From positions 3,338,501 through 3,402,500 of the forward strand of contig NC_053195.1 in the NCBI RefSeq assembly GCF_905163445.1: a stretch of DNA of 64,000 bases. The letters are read 5' to 3'. Below are positions 32,801 through 45,100 of the stretch, in pieces. Made by a program: the position numbers and the translations under genes. The notes below the pieces were generated by a model. That model was not told the DNA's origin. It did not search any database and saw only the letters and a list, made by a program, of their open reading frames with translations. The stretch comes from Pararge aegeria (lineage: Eukaryota; Arthropoda; Insecta; Lepidoptera; Nymphalidae). Position 1 is the stretch's first letter. Every line of letters starts with the position of its first letter.

Positions 32801-35800
32801 CATTATATCCCTTGTCACGGTATCTAATCGGGGGCAGTTGCGTGCACTTCATACATGCGCAAAACCACTGCATACCGTAAAATTTTTGTATGACTCATAA
32901 ATGCGAAGGATTTTTCCATTTTATGGCACCTTTCTTCTTTATGCATACCCTGGTCATAAACCCTGTGCACGCCACTGAATGGGGGATATAATTTGGTCTC
33001 CTGCACGTGCTAACCCTACAGGGCGCGTTTGGAACCCTCCTAGTTTAAGTTTGAAGTTAACGAATGCATTTATCACCATAACCTAAAATTAGTGTTAACA
33101 TATTAAATGTAAGAACGCTTGATAAGTGCCTGATACATGTATAAAACATTTTTGAATTTGAATTTGATAAGATTCCCATACAAATTTCATTCTTTACTCC
33201 ACATAATACACCCCGATCTATATGCGTCAGCAAACGAAGTAATGGGAGCGACGGGTGAAGGTATCAAATCCAACAAAAAATTTGCATTTCACTTTGGACC
33301 GGTAGTCCTAAGAATAGCTTGTTCAAATAAACAGAAACACAAAAAAAAAAACGGTTTAGCTTTATTATGAAAATAAAGCTTAATTTCCTGGAATCCTGGT
33401 TTCCTCATGATGTTTTCCTTCACCGTTGAAACAAGTGATATTTTAATTACTTTAAACACATAACTTTGAAAGTTGGAGGTGCGAGCTGGGATTCGAACTC
33501 GCCGCTCCCGAATGTGAAGTCAAGCTTTAACTACTCGGCTATCACCGCTCCAATTAGTTATACCGATTGTTATTGTGTACTTCATAATATATGGTGCAAT
33601 TTAAAATCTACTGTCCCTGATTTCGGTACAAACCTGTATTACAGGCTATCCTTAAATTCTTGTCTGAGTTTGCATCGCGTAGGTACTCGCGTATATGTTT
33701 GCTTATAGAAGATAATTATTAAATATGCATATATAAATTTGTAGTGTATTTTTTTTGTAGTTGTATTATATTGCTGATTACAATATGATCGTATTACGTT
33801 GTAAATTTTAGTGCAGGTTACCTTGTATGGTCAGTTGGATGGTCTGAAGTCCACTTTAATGTCTGTAACACTAATCTGAATACTAGGTGCGAATAGGGTA
33901 TCAGGTTTGAACCTAGGCTGAAAAATAAAAAAAGATGAATAATAGAGTAAGTCAAAGCATTTCTTGCTTAAGAGTGTAAGGCCTTCTTTTTTTTTTTAAT
34001 TTTTGATTATTTATTTCTGAAACAAGCGCTCCATGAACCAAAATTTATTTCGACTAGTTTTAATAGACACCTCGTTTTGACGACCTCGCTAGCGCAACGG
34101 TGAGCGCTGTGGATTTAAGTAGTAGGTCCCAGGTTCGTTTCCTGGCAGGGAAAATTTGGGATTTTATAATTTTTCTGGTCTGCACTGGTGGGAGGCTTTG
34201 GCTGCTAGTTACGACCCTAACGACAAGGACGTGCCGCTAAGCGATTTAGTGTTCCCGTGCGATGTCGCGTAGAAACCTATTAGGGGTGTGTCTACCATAC
34301 AGGGAGTATGATATAAGGTTAGCCCGCTACCATCTTGAACTGCATCATCACTTACCACCAGTTGAGATTGCAGTCAAGGGCTAACTTGTAGTGGAATAAA
34401 AAAAAAACATTCATATATGAGTGAAAGCTAATTAACAGTTTAGGGCACAGTTACTAACAAATGAAATTACAGAATTGCATAAACTGTTGTTTTGTATTGG
34501 GAATCCAATATTTCTTGTTGATTTCTAATAGAGGTGTCAATAAAAACGAAATAAATTTTACAGGTTTTTTTGTAGTACGTTACAATAAAAAATGGCTGGT
34601 CACACTGATGAGAAACAATATATTTGTATACTGACATTTCCTTTAATATGTATTGTAAAGTAGCTGTAGGTATAACTTTATAACTTATAAACGAAAAGTG
34701 GATATAAACAACTGCCTTTATTTGCGAAAGTTGCAGATGTCATTTGTGGGATTGAGTATATGCTTTTATAATATTACGAGCTGTTTCCCGCGACTTCGTC
34801 TGCGTTTGAATTTTTTTGGATGTGTCATTAAATTTAGTTGTAGATCTAAAAATTTTAAAGTATTCAATATCGCTAAGTCTTAAATGACGGGATTGCTGCT
34901 GTCCGCTGAGGAGTTCTGTCCTCTATCTTCAACCACAGTTTGGGCAAAATTAAACACTTATTATAATAACCTCTATAGTACAAAAATATTTATTTAAATC
35001 TGTTATAATTTGTCGGAGTTATGGTGTAAAATCGTCAAACACTCATCCCCTCTCCCAAAGGAACCGAGCTTAATGTCGGGATAAAAAGTATCCTATATTA
35101 CTTCTAACACTTCCAAGAATATGTGTACAAAGTTTCATGAGCATCAGTTAAGTAGTTTTTGCGTGAAAGTGTAACAAACAAACTTAGATTGACATTTATA
35201 ATATTAAGTAGGGAATCCCAAGGTAATTTTGGACCTACCAATGCATAAGTTAAACAATGTGTTAGAACAACACATTTAATAAATCTTGGTTACTATACGA
35301 TTGATGAATTTCTTAACGACAAGGCTGCTTGGAAGCAGGCTCCACTCTCATATCTCACAAGATAGGAAACTGTAAAGATTGTAAACCGAAAAAGCAATCT
35401 GCTGAGTTTCTTGTTGGCTCTTCTCGGCAGAAGAAGAAGTTCCGAACCAGTGGTCGATTCACTACAAACAGACTGGCTTAACGTTTCAAAAGTGCTATAT
35501 ATATGTAAAAAAACTCTTTTCTCGAGTTCATATATAGAACCTTTTCTGAAAGTCACCAATGTTTTTACAGTGATAAGTGACATAAAGAAAAGGATGTTTA
35601 AGAAGAAATTATTTTGATTTTAACGACCTGAAGTAAGGGCTTTAAATGTTGTTTCTTGTATTTTCACAGAAACGCAATATCGTCTTTATTTCAACTACCC
35701 ATTGAAGGGAGTATTATAAACATTATTATATATATGCCAAATAAATAAATAAAAGTTAACTTACCATACTACAAGGGCATCTAAAGTTCTTAATGCCTGT

Positions 35801-38450
35801 ATTTTTATAGTACAAATGTCCGTGTCATACTGTTTAGTACCACTGGTTACGCTTAGAAGTCGAACTACAACATCCAATATTGTTTGAGGCTGTATTGGCT
35901 TGGCTACTGGATACACATCCCTACAAATTGAATTTCATTTAATTAGTGACGACCTCATTGGCACGTTGGTCTTATGAGTGGATGTAGGTTCTATTACCGG
36001 CAGGGGCTAATTGGAAATGTATATTTATCGAATTTTCTCTGGTCTGGTGTGGTGGGCATTAGCCGTGGCTAGTTATCGAATTACGTGATAAGTAAATAAC
36101 TTTTTTACAGTTCAAAAACTGTTCCAGTCTTTTCTTTACTGATAATTGTTCTTCAAATAATATAACTTACACTAGCATTGCCTGTATGAAAACTAGAATA
36201 TTCTTAAGCCTCAAATGCAGTAATGACTGCTTATCTTTAACATCCTTTATTTTTTTCGTTATATCTGCTAATGCCACTGCCATTGGTGTAGATGCATTTT
36301 TTGCAGGCTGAAAACAGAAAAAAAGACTAAGGAAAAAACATAAACCTACTTCAAAAAGAGGAGTTCTTTATTGGGTTGTAATTTTTTTATTTTTGTTACC
36401 TCAGAATTTTATAAACATTAATATCCTACCAAAAAAAAAATATTGTTTTTCTTTTATTTGGTAGAATATACTATCCAGATTATTATAACAGATCTATCCC
36501 AAATATATCATAATCGGTTCAGTAATTTGGATTGAAAAGAACTGGAGAAAATAGGCTTTGATTGCCAATTTTGTAATCAAAACTACATTTTTTTTTTGTA
36601 GTTGGTTATACCACCAGGTGCTTTGTCACTCAATACACCAAGCTGATTTACATTATCTTCAACCTATCAGTAAACCAATGGTGGGTCCCCCCCTCACAGC
36701 ACAGTTACTTCACATGTCTTTAAGAACTTTTTGGAGAACTCTCAGGGATGCAATATTTTCCTTTACAGTCATAGTATGTGATATTTACCACTTTCTGCCA
36801 ACACTAGAACAATGTGGCAATCAAACTGTTGTTAAATCATTTATAGCACTGGAAAGTAAAAATAGTTCACTGAATTCATAAATTCTGCTGACAATTCCTT
36901 ATTCCTATAGTTGAGCACCAAGTATACAAAATGACCTCATATAATAAAATCTAATGAAAAATTACCTTAGGATTGTCCCTGTAAACTTCCACCGCATCAG
37001 AGTATACAGATCCAATAAGAGTGTGTACTGCATTGCAAAGATCAGTCATCTGATCCCTCCAGCTTGTTTTAGGTGTTGCCGACTTTTCTTGGCTTGGCCG
37101 TACCTTCAAGTTCATTTTGAATGTAATATGGAGAACACTTAAGGTTTTGTTATAATCCTTTAATAAGGTAAAAACTTCAGAAAAAATGTTTATAAAGTTT
37201 TTGTTAGAGACAGCATTATTAAATATAATAAATAAATAATAATAATTTAGTTTTTTTTATACTGTTTATTTGCATTCATACAAATGCATTCTTATTGCTA
37301 AGTAACTTTTTCCCCCCAAGCAACTTTAGATTGTGAATGTTTGCAGCAGCTGGACATATTTTTGCAACATTAAATAGCAAATAGAGTAGTGCTCATGTGT
37401 ATTTAATATTTATGAACATTTATACTCTCTTATAACTTAAAATATTTAGTAACAGTAATAGCCTATGTACTGAAATAAAACTAAAAGGTCTTCAAACCCA
37501 CATGAAGGTGTAGTGGCTAAGATGCTGGCAGCATTTCCCCTCTGAATGGCTAAAAATTCTTTGGCAACTGCCAGCTCTACAATCTGTCAATGTTAACTCA
37601 TTTTGACAGTCCTTTAAAAAGAGGCCTTGAGCTCTATTCTCTACTCTAGAAGGCCCAATTTAGCTATCAAAAAGGTCTGGAATGGTTTATATATATGCAA
37701 AAGTAGACTGACTGACAATGCAATTAGAATTAAAGCTATCTTATATCTCTTTGAACTTTACTGTACTGTTGGCGGCAGTTATTTTACTATCACATTCAAT
37801 AGGGCAGTTGCTATTACAAAGGAGGCCTTTCATAAAAATAGATCAACATCAAAACAACAAGTCTGTCTACAAGTTTGAAGATGTCGTGCTGACCCCACAT
37901 TATATAGGATAAGGGCAAGAAGGTCATGTATACACTAACAAATTCTACACTTATTTGGATGTGATTAAAGCATATACTGACTTGTTGTAGTGCATGTGTA
38001 CATTTTGCTGCCTCTATTACGTTGAAGTAATTATTAGAGCTTAGGAATCTAATCAAAAATGTCTCGATGTTACTCCTGTGGGTCAAGCAGTACTTTGGAA
38101 ACCTGTAAAACAGATGTAGATAATCTTCATTGTTCATATTTTAAAGTTACACTTAATCTACAAAAACACCAGTATAATTTCAAGTTTTATGCCTACATAT
38201 TAAGGCAAAACTGAATTGTCTTGTGTCTAGATATAACATTTTTTCTTTTTATTGTTAAATGGCGATAAGCAAAAAAAACGCATGTTTACTGTGGTTACAT
38301 ACCGGTTAATAACGTGTTGTAATTCTCGCAGCAATCTATGAGAATGCAATTCTTTGTACTTAGATATACATTGAAAGAAACTCGACAGGGCTTCTTTCAC
38401 TTCCTCGCTGTTGTTCGGGTCCACATTGTGGACCTTTTTTATTATTTGCT
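27201..38450 (-). CDS. PELP1: PELP1/Rix1-like ribosome biogenesis scaffold, 5' end unresolved
   Basis: Seen: 12 minus-strand exons join in phase to 815 residues: 38303-38450, 37982-38102, 36966-37103, 36171-36307, 35765-35920, 33822-33917, 32283-32436, 31310-31428, 30724-30823, 29271-29450, 28579-28754 and 27201-28125. Supporting similarities to animal PELP1: RFPKYCLTHRSNIETFLIRF (human YFPRACGSLKGKLASFF), TDLCNAVHTLIGSVY (human SLLASLHTLLGALY), TLDALVVCLGSNLIPYSHLV, a helical RIX1-type repeat body, an acidic Glu/Asp/Val-rich last exon of about 300 residues, and the C-terminal DMLADFVDE matching human AMLADFIDC. A basic KKAKRKL stretch lies near 31390. Known: PELP1 with TEX10 and WDR18 forms the Rix1 complex for late 60S maturation. 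The exon at 38450 starts inside a codon, so at least one more 5' exon exists. Several introns carry SINEs and LINE tails. Confidence 0.9.
28141..28394 (-). mobile_element. Metulj-like SINE, full length
   Basis: Tail AAATAAATAAATATACTACG, body GTAAGCGTAGCTTGTGTTAT, B-box region GTGGGAATCGAACTCACAGC and head CTGCGCCAATCGGCCGTC on the minus strand. It lies 15 bases upstream of the last PELP1 exon's acceptor, in the same orientation as the gene. Confidence 0.88.
28815..29037 (-). mobile_element. Metulj-like SINE, tail-truncated
   Basis: From ATCTAGCCCCAAAGTAAGCG to GCGCCAGTCGGCCGTC on the minus strand. The TATTTATT tail and its neighbouring block are missing. PELP1 intron. Confidence 0.85.
29565..29670 (-). 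mobile_element. LINE-tail remnant (GGTGGCGTTATCGCT family)
   Basis: GTACAATTTGGTGGCGTTAT then CTACATAGCTAATTCTTCCA and GGCAACC is a common lepidopteran LINE 3' block. A related block sits inside the insertion at 44659-44846. Confidence 0.45.
29767..29801. repeat. TA microsatellite
   Basis: A run of about 17 TA dinucleotides in a PELP1 intron. A second shorter TA run resumes at 29943-29961, directly after a Helitron-like segment. Confidence 0.9.
29806..29943 (+). mobile_element. Helitron-like non-autonomous segment
   Basis: The right end GACGCTGGGGTCCGCTAG stops in CTAG followed by T, the usual Helitron 3' signature. The interior GGCTGGACCGATTTGAATGA is a widespread lepidopteran repeat. It is flanked on both sides by TA runs, consistent with insertion between A and T. 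The left end is not well defined. Confidence 0.5.
30245..30555 (+). mobile_element. tRNA-derived SINE (GCTAAGCGATTT family), full length
   Basis: Head CCTCTTTGGCACAGTGGTGA, B-box GGTTCGGTCCCCGGC, block CTAAGCGATTTAGTGTTCC and 3' block GACTGCATCATCACTTACTA, ending in CTAACTTGTAGTGAAATAAA and poly-A. It lies in a PELP1 intron, antisense to the gene. Confidence 0.88.
31492..31752 (-). mobile_element. Metulj-like SINE
   Basis: ATAAATAAATATACTACAAA to TGCGCCAGTCAGCC. A few small deletions occur (for example GTGTAAGCCTTGTG for the usual GTAAGCGTAGCTTGTG). PELP1 intron. Confidence 0.85.
32540..33155 (+). mobile_element. Decayed LINE-tail fragments
   Basis: GTGAGATGGTGATAACAAAA at 32549 and GGGCGCGTTTGGAACCCTCC at 33019, with CGCTTGATAAGTGCCTGATA at 33116, are the pieces that sit together at 14320-14500. 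Between them lies another dispersed block (TTGCGTGCACTTCATACATG). They are possibly one tail split by an insertion. Confidence 0.4.
33395..33555 (-). mobile_element. RTE-tailed SINE, head half
   Basis: GATATTTTAATTACTTTAAA, then GAGCTGGGATTCGAACTCGC, TGAAGTCAAGCTTTAACTAC and CGGCTATCACCGCTC. The tRNA-like head is best preserved in this copy. Confidence 0.75.
34078..34410 (+). mobile_element. tRNA-derived SINE (GCTAAGCGATTT family), full length
   Basis: GACGACCTCGCTAGCGCAAC, GGTTCGTTTCCTGGC, GCCGCTAAGCGATTTAGTGT and GCTAACTTGTAGTGGAATAA with poly-A. PELP1 intron, antisense. Confidence 0.88.
34778..35195 (+). repeat. Dispersed lepidopteran repeat starting TTTCCCGCGACTTCGTC
   Basis: The segment from CGAGCTGTTTCCCGCGACTT to TTTTTGCGTGAAAGTGTAAC, then AAACAAACTT, has the layout of a very common lepidopteran repeat. 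Related ends occur near 43425-43800 and 56040-56225. Class uncertain. Confidence 0.5.
35225..35490 (+). mobile_element. LINE 3'-region fragment (copy also at 45702-45930)
   Basis: TTGGACCTACCAATGCATAA is followed by CTGCTGAGTTTCTTGTTGGC and TTCCGAACCAGTGGTCGATT. The same opening recurs at 45710. It resembles jockey/CR1-group tails. Confidence 0.5.
35945..36095 (+). mobile_element. SINE head fragment (GCTAAGCGATTT family)
   Basis: GTGACGACCTCATTGGCACG, GGTTCTATTACCGGCAGG and a TCTCTGGTCTGGTGTGGTGG stretch correspond to the first 130 bases of the SINE at 34078. The 3' half is absent. Confidence 0.65.
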
Positions 38451-38531
38451 CTGAAAATAACACTAGTATTAGTTAACGCAACCAATAGAAAACTTCTGTA
38501 ATAAACTGAATTTCTTCAGATAGGTACCCAT

Positions 38532-39176
38532 TTAAGATGGACTAAAAGCTCCGCATATTCAGAAATCTATTATAGTATTATTAGAAGTTTTTCATAAGTT
38601 ATATGGCTTTATATTATTCTTAGGGATCATTTATCGCACATGTTCAGTCTACGGTATAACAAATTATCACGTCAAATCTGAAAATACAAATGTCACAAAC
38701 GACATCTGCCAAAAATTCTTGAAATTTGCACAGGAAATTTGTAATTTTAGTTTATAAAAGCAAAATAGGCAAGGATCAAAATAATGAAAGAATATATTGC
38801 ATTGATTTAATATGTTACAACCGTAATTGTGTTGTTCATGTGTTGTTATCATGTGATATTCGTACAAGTTGCATAAAAAATATGATACTACACACAAAAC
38901 ACACACTTGATTTCATTTTGCATTCGGATATTTTTTTAAACGAATTTTAGTTGCTGTCAGTGCCATAAGCAATCACCGCTGTCAAATGTCGTTTTAGTTT
39001 CTTGTCAAACACTGTCTGTTCTGAATGTTTTTTTACACGTATTCGTATTTCATATTTAATATTTTTAATTAACTACGTTTCCTACATTCTCAGTGACTAG
39101 CGTATGTTAATAAGAGCATTATAGGAATGGTATAGGAAGTTATGTGTTAAGAGAAAGCTATAAGTGTTCGAGAAAC
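38532..39176. promoter_or_regulatory. Head-to-head intergenic region, PELP1 / GORAB
   Basis: PELP1 (minus) and GORAB (plus) diverge from this 0.65-0.7 kb, so a shared or closely spaced promoter pair is inferred. No TATA box or other core element stands out. Any missing PELP1 N-terminal exon would have to lie here or beyond GORAB exon 1. Confidence 0.45.
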
Positions 39177-42100
39177 ATGTCCACGTTTACCGGTTTCAGT
39201 GAGGAAGATCTAAAGCGGATAAAATCTTCAGAATCTGGTACAAACAGCGGTAATTTAATTCACACATAACCATTGTCATAACATTCCCATGGTTTCACCG
39301 TAACTAGGAAAAAAGAAGTACTTAAACAAGAAACTGTAATTTATTGTTTCTAGCGTTTCAATTAGATGTTTGTGTGTTAAATTTTGGGGTTTTAAAATGA
39401 ATGTTATTCATTCCTCCTGAATGGTTAAAAAACTTGACTTAAAAGTGATAGAAAATGGCTAGTTAACCGACAGGTATCTGTAACCGTTCTAAGCACACTT
39501 TTGCGATTATGCGCCATTGGGTTAACTCTTTAAAACTAAATATTTTTACCAGATTTTGGCGACCTCCCTGGCGCAATGGATTTAAATGGGAGGTCCCAGG
39601 ATCGAACAGATCAATCAGCAATTTGTGAATTTATAATTACTGATTTTTCTCGTGTCTGGTCTAGTGAAAGGCTGTGCTAGTTATTATCCTATTGACAAAA
39701 ACGTGCCGCTAAGCGATTTATCGTACCGGTACAATATGCCATAGAAACCGATTAGGGGTATGGATTTAATATAACTTCTGTACTCCTTACAGTTTAGCCC
39801 TATCCCATGTTAGATTCATTATCATCTCTTGCCATCAGATGATATTGCTGTCAAGAGTTAACTTCTAGTGGAATAAAAAAGAGAAAGATAGATAGCACAG
39901 TATTCTTCTTCTGTTTCTGGGCCGTCTCTGTACTTGGTGACTAGGTTGCTGGTGTGGCTCCCCAATAGCACAGTATTATTATGTAATCTAGTTTGACTCT
40001 TTAAATTCTTAAACGCATTCTGTCACCGTGCAAGAAATCATTTGGGTGTCAGTTTTAATGGAATTAAAGAAATGATATCTATTTGATCAAACTAATAGCT
40101 GTAAATTTTAAGAAGAATATGTTTAGCGTACCTTGAATTTTTTACCATTCTTAAAAAAGTTTGCTCACAAATTTCTCTGTTGGCTTTGGACCAATTTTGC
40201 AAATTCTTCTATTGTTTGAAAGGGTTTTCTGTTGTCATCATGTCGGTACCTCATGAGGGCATCCCATGGATACTGAGGAATATCTGTCCCATTATGGTTT
40301 GAAAGTTTAGCTTTTTGCATTTGAGTGTAATGCCCTTTTGAGATTGATGAAATCTGTTTTATTTTTATTATATGTTTTTTTCTCCAAAAGTGTGAACTGT
40401 GACAGGGCTTGCAACCCCTCCTATTGTTTCTTTCCTTTATTGTTTTCTCATACAAGTATAATGTCAGTTATTAGCTGTTGTGCTGATAGGTCAAGGTTAT
40501 TGCATCATCCTTTGCTTTGATTACTCATAGTTAAATTATGACACATCCTGCTTAAATAAGTTCATTATTTTTTTAGTCAGTGTTGTATTTATGTTAACAA
40601 GATATAAAATAAATACATTTTTCATTGATTGATTATGTCAGACTAATGTAAGCTTTTGTAATACATATATTGGGAGTTAATCTATTATTAGTTTTCCTTC
40701 TTTAATTTATGTGCTATGCTGTGAAAGCATTTGGCACTGCCATCTCCTGAACTCCCTATAAAACCTGGCACAAACCATCTGGATTTTCTCTATGTTATTT
40801 GTCTATTTTTCTCCTAATACTATTTTTAGTCATCCCTTGTGACAGACAAAGTAATTTATGTTTTGTATTTATGTTCTTATCATTATTTCATTTAAATAAA
40901 TAAATGAAGCCTATATTGCTGATATACAGTATGTACATTCTGTAAATTTAAATTATTAACACTCATATCTCGCACTTTAGTTAATAGTAATCAGCGCATC
41001 TCCTGACGCATAGGCCTATTCCAGGTGTTTCCATGTGTGCCGGTTCCGAGCATTCCTTGACCATAGTATGCCTGCCGTCTGCTTGATATCATCAACCCCT
41101 GCTTTCTTTGTCTACCCTTTTTTCTTTTTGAGCCATCCCTAACTTCCCATTCAGTCAAAGCTTTGGTCCATTTCTCGAGTTTCTCGCGAAGCATATACCC
41201 TGTCCATCTCCATTTTAGAGTTTTGGTCAGTTATTTCATTTACTTAATTTATAATATGAATATGAAATTATTTCATGTTCATATATAAAAACATACAACA
41301 TTTTGCATAGCACAGGAGGCTATGTTGAGATCCACTTAAATAACTAGTAAGACTTTAGAAAGAAGAGATAAAGTCTGTAGTTTTATGCCATTGTTCTTGT
41401 GGTAAATGCACATGGTGAAATTACTGCATTGTGCAGCAGCAGTATATAGAACCTGCAACTAAGGTCAGTGAGGATCCTTCTATCCTGCAATTACCACACA
41501 GTAGTTATGTATAGACAACCTTTTCTGAACTCAGTATGACTGTATCCTTACTCTGTGGTGTAGTGTATGCACTCAGCTGTTGTAAACGCTTAGCTAATGC
41601 TAACAAATTTTTTACAATGGTAATCCATTGTCTGGTAGGAGGTTATCACCCTACCGATAAATATGAAAAGTTTTAGAAAAGATATTATAACTGCTATAAC
41701 AAATTCTCTTTCTAGGTCCACCAGAAAGACTTTTAAATGCTCGCAAGATAGACAAAATAGGTGCAAGAGTGAGAAAGCAACCACAACAATACAAGCTGCC
41801 AATATTACAAAACCAAGGATCAGAAGATTCAATAGATATAGCTTTTGACAAATGCAAGCTCAGTTTGAAACCATCGCATTCCATTGAGACAGATGAGAAT
41901 CAAAATGGGATAGAAGTTGAAAACGGTAATGGAAAAATATTATATCTCTATTTTAGTAGTAGTAACGAAATTGGCATTATCCAACACCGTGCCCAGTTGA
42001 CCATGTGTAGCATCTTCTAGAGAAGTCTGCACCATCAATTAAAATCAGGTGTGATTGAAGTCAAACGTAGGTTTTATAAAGCTTTTGCCCGCATTCATTT

Positions 42101-45100
42101 TATTAGTAATAGTCATTACTAGTAATAGTAATTACTAACACTAGTTCGTTTTTAATTTCAGCAATTAGGCAACACTTGCTTTAAAGGTTAAGGAAAACAC
42201 TGTGAGGAAACCTGCATGCCTGAGAGTTTTCTTAATATTCTCTAAGGAGTATGAAGTCTACCAATCCATACTTGATCAGTGTGAGGACTACAGCCTTAAA
42301 TCCTTCTCGTTCCGAGGGAAGACCCATACATATAGTAATTAGTAGTAATAATAATTATCATTTGTTTTCTTGGAATAAAGGATTCCTTCATCACATCAAC
42401 TAAGTCTATGCTAAAAATCATGTTGCTTGGTTGCTATGTTGGTTTTCGATTGCTATTCATATTGCACATGTTAATTTATTTATTTATTTATTTATTTATT
42501 AGCTTTTCAAGGGAAACAAACAGTATAATTATACATAAAAGTAATGCCGTATTTTTGTATCACATAGACCAATAAAGTTTCCACAACTTGGTTATACATA
42601 TAACACGATAACATTAACCACAATTGCTTAGGAGTAAGTACCTAGCAAGCAATTATTATACAAAAAAAAGAAAAAATAATAATAATGTAAGTAAAACAAA
42701 AATGAAAAACAAAAACTTTAAAGCTATAGTACTTATTTTGTCAAAATAAATTTTCTAAACGTGCCAATTTTGACATGAAAAATGACCGTCTCACAATATT
42801 TGTTGTTAAGTTAATATTGTTAAGGTCTGCCTACCCATTTTGGAGAAGTGTGGTGAATCTATGCTCATCTTGCCTATCTAAGTCTAGTTCTAAACAGAAA
42901 AACCAAAGTCTAGTTCTAAACAGAGTTTCATTTAAAGGCTGATAATGATGAAGATCCAAAGAAATTATAGATGCGAATTCATCTGCACAAAATTTCAATT
43001 TTTCTGTTTTGCACAGTATAAAGTAGCTGGGATCCCTAGCAAAGTCACAATTTTAATAGCAGACTGGGGACCTCAGCATTTCTGTTGTCCAACCAACCAT
43101 GAACAGTTTTAAATTACCATGTTATAGGTATACCAGAAGAAAATATAGATATAATACAAGATAACATCATGGAGTCTAAAACCGATACAGATATAGATTA
43201 TAAATCAGAAGATGATGCCAGTAGAAAGAGTAGCACAATTACAGCACCTGATGTAGTGCGATGTGTAGAGAATTACACAGAAGATGACCTAGCGTCACAT
43301 AGAGTCAAGTTAGAGGGGCTGCAGTTAAAACAGAAGTTGATGGAGGAACAGAATAAGAAGAGGAAAGAAATGCTATCAAAGGCTTTGGCCGATAGGTATG
43401 TAACATTTGACTTATATATAGTACTAGCGTACCCAGCCCGCTTCGCCGGGCTAGATTTTGCTTTATTTTATTTAAACAATAAACTTACATAAGTAAAATT
43501 TTAATTTAAGTTTCATAATATATTGAATCATTTATTTCTCTCCGTATTCATTCTCTTCTATTCTCTTCTCGAGCGGGTGAAGATCATTATCTACACCCAT
43601 GTACAACCAACAATAGAATATTTTGATAATAGAATAATAGTTTGACAGTTCAAAAATGGGAGTGCTCCGATCGTCACCAAACTTTACAGGATTACTCGCC
43701 AGGTCAATCCGGAGATTCCCTGAAAGTTTCATTGATATCGGTCTTGCCGTTTCGGAGCCTATACGGAACATACCCACACACTTTCTCTTTTATTTATATA
43801 GATTATTCAAAAGATATACAAACGATGGTGCCATTTGTACTAAATACAAGTCTTACTTTGCGTAATTCCATGATATATTTAATGAAAATTAAGCTTAATT
43901 TGCTATACTCCGCGAAAAGCAGGAGAATCTGTATTGTGTAATTTTTAATTTCTTCGATATTTATACTCTACACCAAACAGATCTTCGACCATGTGCCAAA
44001 GTGCCCTCTACGCTTGTTTCGCTCCGACACCGGGGCGTCCTCAGATGTTGACTTTACATTGAATAATTGTTAAAATGATGTCAGGAGATGTTATGTCAAC
44101 ACTAATTTAGTTTAGTGATACGTTTATAGCATATCCCTCAATGGTTTAGTGGAAAGCATGTTCGAGTTAGGTTCCAGGTTCTATATGCTGATTGGGCGTA
44201 AAAGTTAATTAGTAGACATAAGTGGGGAGTTACGAAATTTGTTATGTCAACCACTGTGCGTCAGTTTAGCTTCCGGTTCCGGTACCTATCACTAACTCTG
44301 ATATTAGTCTTTAAAGCCCACCAACCTACATGGGAGCAGCCTGGGGGTCTAAAGCTAACTCACCTATAAAAGAGAAGGCCTGGCCCAGCAGTGGGATGTT
44401 ACTAGGCTGCGGATGATGATGATGGTAGCTAACAATTTTTAACGTGCCCGATAATCGACTTCGCAATCTGCATGTTAAATACTGAGCCAACGAGGCAGTT
44501 TAAAATATTTTAGTCCACGCAATACACACATCCCTTTCTAGCCCCAAAGTAAGCGTAGCTTGTGTTATGGATACTTGTGATGACTGATGAATATTTATGT
44601 GAACACATTAATACTTATAATGGACAGATAAACACCCAGACACTGAAAAACATTCATGAATTCAAACTCTCTGTTATTGTACGCGACATAGAAAAAAAAT
44701 GCAATTACAAAACAATTTTAAGAATGAAGGTACAATGTGGCGGCCCTATCGCTACTAAAATAAAACAACCTAATGCATTGACGAGTGGCAAAGACTACCA
44801 TATTGTGTAGATATTAGACCTTTAAACTTCATAGCGATCCGTTTTTATTCATGTCACTCACACAAACATTTTCCAGCTGTGCGAATCGAACTCATGGCCT
44901 CGGACTCAGAAAATAGGGTTGCTGCCCCATGCAGCAGTCGGCAGTCAAAAAAAAAATAAAACATGCTTTTTTTAAGGCCGGCTGCAATTCGAATTATTGA
45001 AACTCACAAAAAGTCGGACGGTTATTTATTATAGGTTCGGTTATGGAACCTAAAACACGTCCGACGTCGGGCAGAGCTTCCAAACACAGGCTAAGTTAGA

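Noticed and set aside
36558..36881. 107-codon plus-strand frame inside PELP1
   Set aside because: Lies in a PELP1 intron, no recognisable domain, low-complexity start; probably chance.
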